A stretch of 35,151 nucleotides of DNA, taken from NCBI RefSeq assembly GCF_025567625.1, contig NZ_JAOQJC010000061.1, positions 1 through 35,151 on the forward strand, given 5' to 3'. Numbering within the stretch: the first letter of the stretch is position 1; every line of letters begins with the position of its first letter. Under the pieces are notes generated by a model. The model made no database searches. It was not told the DNA's origin and worked only from the letters and a program-made list of their open reading frames with translations. Both the position numbers and the translations under genes were made by a program. This document shows positions 31,677 to 35,151 of the stretch, piece by piece. Source of the stretch: Paenibacillus sp. J5C2022 (GTDB lineage: Bacteria > Bacillota > Bacilli > Paenibacillales > Paenibacillaceae).

Positions 31677-34502
31677 ATGGGGGCTGAAAACAGATTCATC
31701 TTTCACCGTGCTTCTCCTAAGGATGAACGGGTGGCGCTTGAACGCGAATGGGAAAAGTTCATTTCCGGGAATTACTCGCAGTTCAATATTAGGAAGGAGA
31801 CCTACGATTCTTGGAAGCGCTGTCTCGAGCAAGGTGTGAACCCTTTTCAATCCAAACCTCCTTTAAAATTGAGCATAGATGAAGTGCAAGATTATGTAAC
31901 TTCCGATCCGATATTTCGGCTAATAGAACCGATCTTGAAGAAGCTGAAGCAAGTTGCATTGGATTTTGGTTATTTGGTGGCGTATTGCAACTCGGCCGGT
32001 GAAATGATTTATTGCGATGGAGATTTTCCATTGTTATTGAAGGCGGAGGACATCAACCTATCTCTCGGCTCCAAATGGAATGAAGGAAGCGCAGGAACAA
32101 ATGGAATCGGAACGGCCCTGGCTACCAACACCCCGACTCAAATATTTGCGGGAGAACATTTTTGTCATGAGATCCAGTCCTGGAATTGCTCATCCACTCC
32201 CGTTCGTGACCCAGCGACGGGCAAAACGATCGGCATCGTGAATCTGTCCTGCTTTTGGACGTCCAATCATCCCAAAATGCTGGAAGCCGTTATTTCGTCG
32301 GCTCATGATATCGAGCATATGCTTTATGCCCAACTAAAGATTGATTGGTGCAGACTCGCATCCCATTTTTCGGAATTGTCGCGAAATACGACTGTGCCTT
32401 TGGCTGTTTTGGATCGCGGGGGGCGAGTTGTAAAAGCATCTCCGAGGCTGTACGAGCAGGGTTGGATTGGCGAGGACCAGCGAATGAGAAAAATCTTTTA
32501 CGATCCTGAAGCGCTACCCTCCAAAATGAACTGGGAATACGAAATGTGGCGGTTCGAGGTTATGCCTTATTATTACGGCGGACTGCCGATCGGGTCTGTC
32601 CTGTATGCCCTTCCGCCGGACGTAGGCTGCTATTCGAATCTACTGGATATTGGGCATCCCTCTACAGGCCCAAAATCTCCGCAGCGGAATCAATTTTGCA
32701 AGTCTCTGTTTGAACACCATCCTGACCCTATTTTTGCTTATGATGTACATGGAACGCTTATGGAGGCGAATCCGGCAGCGACGAGATTGCTCGGCTATGA
32801 GACAGGAGAATGGAGAGCCTCGAAACTTGAAAAAGTAATTATATCCAGACAAGAAGGTCAGAGGTTGCGCGCCTTTGCCAACGCCAAACAAGGTGTGCAT
32901 GATGAATATGAAGTGTTTCTTCGGCATAAACAGGGGCATTTGTTGGATGGGATAATCAAGAGCTTTCCGATTATAGTAGAAAATGAAATCGTCGGTGTGT
33001 TTGAAGTTATACGCGATAATACGTCCAATCAGCAAATTCTCGAAGATTTAAAGTCAACCAAAGAGCAACTTGATTTTTTTCTCCAGAGTACTGAAGAAAC
33101 TGTCGTTGTCGTCGACACCAATCTTAAGGTCATAAAGGTCAATAAGTCGTTTGAAACCGTTTATGGATGGAAGGAGCAGGAAATTCTAGGGAAAGAACTC
33201 CCAATAATCCCCGATTATCTGAAAACTGAAAGTGAAAGCGTTCGAAAGCAGTTGCTTCATTCCCGGAATGTCATCGCCTGCGAAACCATCAGAAAGTGCA
33301 AGGACGGCACCCTGATTGATGTTAGCCATTTCTCCTCGCCCCTGTTTAACAGCAAGGGGATTCCGGTCGCTTTTGTCTTCATATCCAGAGATATCACGAA
33401 GCTTAAGCGAATGAATGAAGCGAAGATTGAAAGCGAAAAGCGGCTGCGAACGTTAATCGAGGCTATTCCCGATTTAGTCATTTTCAAGGATGGCGAGGGA
33501 AGATGGATAGAAGCCAATCACCACTCGCTGGTTTGTTTCCAATTAGAACGAATTGATTATCGGGGCAAAACGGATCTAGAACTTTCTGCAGAAACTGCTT
33601 TTTACCAGGAAGCTTTGCTGCAGTGCATAATTTCCGATCGAATGGCCTGGGAGGCGGGAGGCCCGATAAGAATACAAGAAATCATTCCGCAGCCGGACGG
33701 TGTGGACAGAATTTGCGATGTTATCAAAATTCCTGTTTACCACGAGGAAGGGACGCGCAAAGGGCTTGTCATTATTGGGCGTGACATCACTGAATTGAAG
33801 CAAACGGAAGAGTTGTTGCGAAAGTCGGAGAAACTGGCTGTTGTCGGTCAGTTGGCGGCAGGAATTGCCCATGAAATTCGCAACCCCCTGACGACTCTCA
33901 AAGGTTTTTTGAAAATTATGGAATGCCAACTTGACGCCAAAGGCAAAGAGTATTTGGAAATCATGCAAAGCGAGATTGAGCAATTAGAATGGATTACAAG
34001 TCAATTTATGACTGTGGCAAAGCCTCAAGCGGTTAAGTTTCAGCGCCATGAATTGCGAAGGTTAATTGAACAAGTCACGACATTTCTTTATCCATATGCC
34101 ACTATGCACAACGTGCAATTCAAGTTGGATCCGGAGAGGGCTCTTTTTTTCGCCAATTGCGATGATAACCAGTTGAAGCAAGTGTTCATCAATATTTTGA
34201 AAAATGCAGTTGAAGCGATGCCAAGTGGCGGACCAATTGAAATCCGAATGAAAAAGAGTAAACCGAACACCTTGTCAATTCGAATATCCGACCGCGGCTG
34301 CGGCATAGCGAAGGACAGAATTCCTCATCTTGGCGAGCCGTTTTACAGCCTTAAAGAAAAAGGAGTGGGTCTCGGCTTGATGATTTGTTATAAAATAATG
34401 AAGGAGCATTTGGGAACGGTAACGTTCGAAAGCGAGGAAGGTCAGGGCACGACGGTTATCCTCGAAATGCCGATTTCAGACTCTAAACGGGTTTTGTGTT
34501 AA
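31677..34502 (+). CDS. Histidine kinase with AcoR/DhaR-type GAF sensor and three PAS domains
   Basis: This is a 941-residue soluble sensor kinase without membrane helices. Residues 1 to about 225 match the N terminus of sigma-54 activators such as AcoR/DhaR, including a GAF-type domain with WNEGSAGTNGIGTALATN and EHFCHEIQSWNCSSTPVRDP. PAS domains follow at about 340-450, 464-580 and 586-705. The HisKA phosphoacceptor is His732 in AHEIRNPLTTLKGF, the sporulation-kinase-type H-box, followed by the ATPase domain (about 825-935) with the N box NILKNAVEAM, DRGCGI and GVGLGLMICYKI. There is no adjacent response regulator, so it is an orphan kinase, perhaps feeding a phosphorelay such as Spo0F. ATG 31677 has a GAGAGGTG site upstream. 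Confidence 0.92.
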   Translation: MGAENRFIFHRASPKDERVALEREWEKFISGNYSQFNIRKETYDSWKRCLEQGVNPFQSKPPLKLSIDEVQDYVTSDPIFRLIEPILKKLKQVALDFGYLVAYCNSAGEMIYCDGDFPLLLKAEDINLSLGSKWNEGSAGTNGIGTALATNTPTQIFAGEHFCHEIQSWNCSSTPVRDPATGKTIGIVNLSCFWTSNHPKMLEAVISSAHDIEHMLYAQLKIDWCRLASHFSELSRNTTVPLAVLDRGGRVVKASPRLYEQGWIGEDQRMRKIFYDPEALPSKMNWEYEMWRFEVMPYYYGGLPIGSVLYALPPDVGCYSNLLDIGHPSTGPKSPQRNQFCKSLFEHHPDPIFAYDVHGTLMEANPAATRLLGYETGEWRASKLEKVIISRQEGQRLRAFANAKQGVHDEYEVFLRHKQGHLLDGIIKSFPIIVENEIVGVFEVIRDNTSNQQILEDLKSTKEQLDFFLQSTEETVVVVDTNLKVIKVNKSFETVYGWKEQEILGKELPIIPDYLKTESESVRKQLLHSRNVIACETIRKCKDGTLIDVSHFSSPLFNSKGIPVAFVFISRDITKLKRMNEAKIESEKRLRTLIEAIPDLVIFKDGEGRWIEANHHSLVCFQLERIDYRGKTDLELSAETAFYQEALLQCIISDRMAWEAGGPIRIQEIIPQPDGVDRICDVIKIPVYHEEGTRKGLVIIGRDITELKQTEELLRKSEKLAVVGQLAAGIAHEIRNPLTTLKGFLKIMECQLDAKGKEYLEIMQSEIEQLEWITSQFMTVAKPQAVKFQRHELRRLIEQVTTFLYPYATMHNVQFKLDPERALFFANCDDNQLKQVFINILKNAVEAMPSGGPIEIRMKKSKPNTLSIRISDRGCGIAKDRIPHLGEPFYSLKEKGVGLGLMICYKIMKEHLGTVTFESEEGQGTTVILEMPISDSKRVLC

Positions 34503-34568
34503 CGGTTGTGTGTAAAAAATATCCAACTCAATCCTGTTTGAATTCGCTTGGCACTCGACTTCATTGTG

Positions 34569-34608
34569 AAGGACTGCTCCTAGTCTAAAAACACGGGCAG
34601 TCCTTTTT
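34569..34608 (+). terminator. Intrinsic terminator after the kinase gene
   Basis: AAGGACTGC (34569-34577) pairs with GCAGTCCTT (34597-34605), followed by T residues, 67 bases after the stop codon. Confidence 0.85.
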
Positions 34609-34630
34609 GCAATAATAACCTTGAGAAGAA

Positions 34631-34668
34631 CTTGGTTCAATTTAGAACAATTTCTTAATTGAACCAAG
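34631..34668 (-). terminator. Hairpin over the 3' end of the 72-residue gene
   Basis: CTTGGTTCAATT (34631-34642) and AATTGAACCAAG (34657-34668) are perfect 12-base complements with a 14-base loop. The stem includes the last coding codons and the stop of the minus-strand gene. The minus-strand sequence after it is TTCTTCTC, a weak T tract. Confidence 0.6.
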
Positions 34669-34860
34669 CATGTCGCCGGCTTTGTCTGCAGTTATTTTCG
34701 CTTTCACACTATCGATCAGTGCATTGATCTGATCGTTCGGCAGGTCAACCCCTACTACGGATTCGATCGCCGAAACAGGGTCGTTCATAAATTTAGAGGA
34801 AAAATCTTTATCCTCTTTAATTTTTGCAACAATCTCTTCAATTTTTGCTTTAATATCCAC
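34642..34860 (-). CDS. 72-residue helical hypothetical protein
   Basis: The start is GTG 34860 with GGGAGGG 8 bases upstream. The protein is acidic, without Cys, signal peptide or membrane segment. It has amphipathic helices and a central block reading DPVSAIESVVGVDLPNDQI, then a Lys-rich tail ending in LF. I recall small Firmicutes proteins of unknown function with a similar GVDLP block, but I cannot verify this. Its length and helical form are loosely like Nif11-type leader peptides, but no cleavage motif or core peptide is seen. A near-consensus promoter (34903-34931) suggests strong expression. Confidence 0.7.
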   Translation of the reverse strand: MDIKAKIEEIVAKIKEDKDFSSKFMNDPVSAIESVVGVDLPNDQINALIDSVKAKITADKAGDMLGSIKKLF

Positions 34861-34902
34861 GTCCGAAGCCCTCCCTATATAGATATGATACAATCCCCAT
34901 TC

Positions 34903-34931
34903 ATTATACTGAATCCAGCCGTTAAGTACAA
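34903..34931 (-). promoter_or_regulatory. Strong sigma-A promoter for the 72-residue gene
   Basis: On the minus strand, TTGTAC (34931-34926), a 17-base spacer and a consensus TATAAT (34908-34903). The predicted leader is about 36 bases. Confidence 0.75.
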
Positions 34932-34940
34932 AGCCAGTAC

Positions 34941-35053
34941 ATCGGAAGAACCGATTTTTTTTAGGAAAAGCGGACGGGAATCCTCCCCATTTCAATGGGG
35001 CAGATGAAAGTCCACTTTGCCCGAAATCCCCCTTGCTGGGATACAAGGGCAAA
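34941..35053. other. Gene-free stretch with several hairpins
   Basis: There is no convincing gene between 34932 and the window end. ATCGG/CCGAT followed by eight T (34941-34962) could be a small plus-strand terminator. CCCCAT/ATGGGG (34985-35000) is a perfect hairpin. TTTGCCC (35016-35022) can pair with GGGCAAA (35047-35053), with CCTTG/CAAGG competing inside. I do not recognise a known RNA class. Confidence 0.4.
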
Positions 35054-35090
35054 AATACACCATGTGTAACCAGGAAACTAGGGATACCAC

Positions 35091-35118
35091 TTGAACAACA
35101 ATTCGTTTCTGGTAGACT
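35091..35118 (+). promoter_or_regulatory. Possible promoter reading out of the window
   Basis: TTGAAC (35091-35096), 16 bases, then TAGACT (35113-35118), pointing to a gene beyond the right edge. Confidence 0.35.
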
Positions 35119-35151
35119 ATCTGTATGACAAAAGAAAATATAAAGCACGCA

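Overview
The window looks like chromosomal DNA of a Paenibacillus-type Gram-positive bacterium (Paenibacillaceae). The signs are strong GGAGG-type ribosome sites, many TTG/GTG starts, a giant S-layer-anchored subtilase with three SLH domains, LVGC-type lipoproteins, a carbohydrate-type ABC operon without its own ATPase, and a spore-former-style PAS histidine kinase. This assignment is inference from gene content. I see no rRNA, tRNA, transposase, phage gene or CRISPR array.

Layout. 1-620: two small conserved-looking proteins. 845-8122: the 2043-residue secreted protease and a zincin-like lipoprotein. 8287-11648: an amino-acid permease and a CPA2 cation/proton antiporter with a C-terminal RCK module. 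11722-18581 (minus strand): a seven-gene operon made of an UgpA/E/B-like ABC importer, an MFS transporter, a GlpP-family antiterminator, a calcineurin-type phosphatase and a HAD phosphatase. Its leader carries a strong intrinsic terminator just before the first ribosome site. 18869-20477: a small Cys-rich protein and an NDH-2-like flavoprotein, preceded by a Rex/FNR-type inverted repeat. 20611-25016: a YdeI-like protein, a patatin phospholipase, an MFS transporter and a metallophosphoesterase. 25107-27450: an iron-sulfur and redox group (A-type Fe-S carrier, SufR-like Cys-rich regulator, thioredoxin-reductase-like ferredoxin-NADP reductase). 27663-28337: uracil-DNA glycosylase. 28415-31334: an AraC regulator divergent from a frameshifted Gfo/Idh/MocA oxidoreductase and a TIM-barrel sugar isomerase/epimerase. 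31677-34502: a 941-residue histidine kinase whose N terminus is an AcoR/DhaR-type GAF module. 34642-34860: a 72-residue helical protein with its own strong promoter. The right edge holds hairpins without a gene.

The most interesting system is the minus-strand operon at 11722-18673. A GlpP-type RNA-binding antiterminator is encoded inside an operon whose own leader is a wobble-paired terminator hairpin, which suggests a self-controlled uptake and dephosphorylation route for glycerol phosphate or related organophosphates. Other points of note are a three-copy family of near-identical terminator palindromes, the Rex/FNR-like operator before the Cys-rich/NDH-2 pair, the AcoR-sensor/kinase fusion, and helically phased repeats upstream of an MFS promoter.
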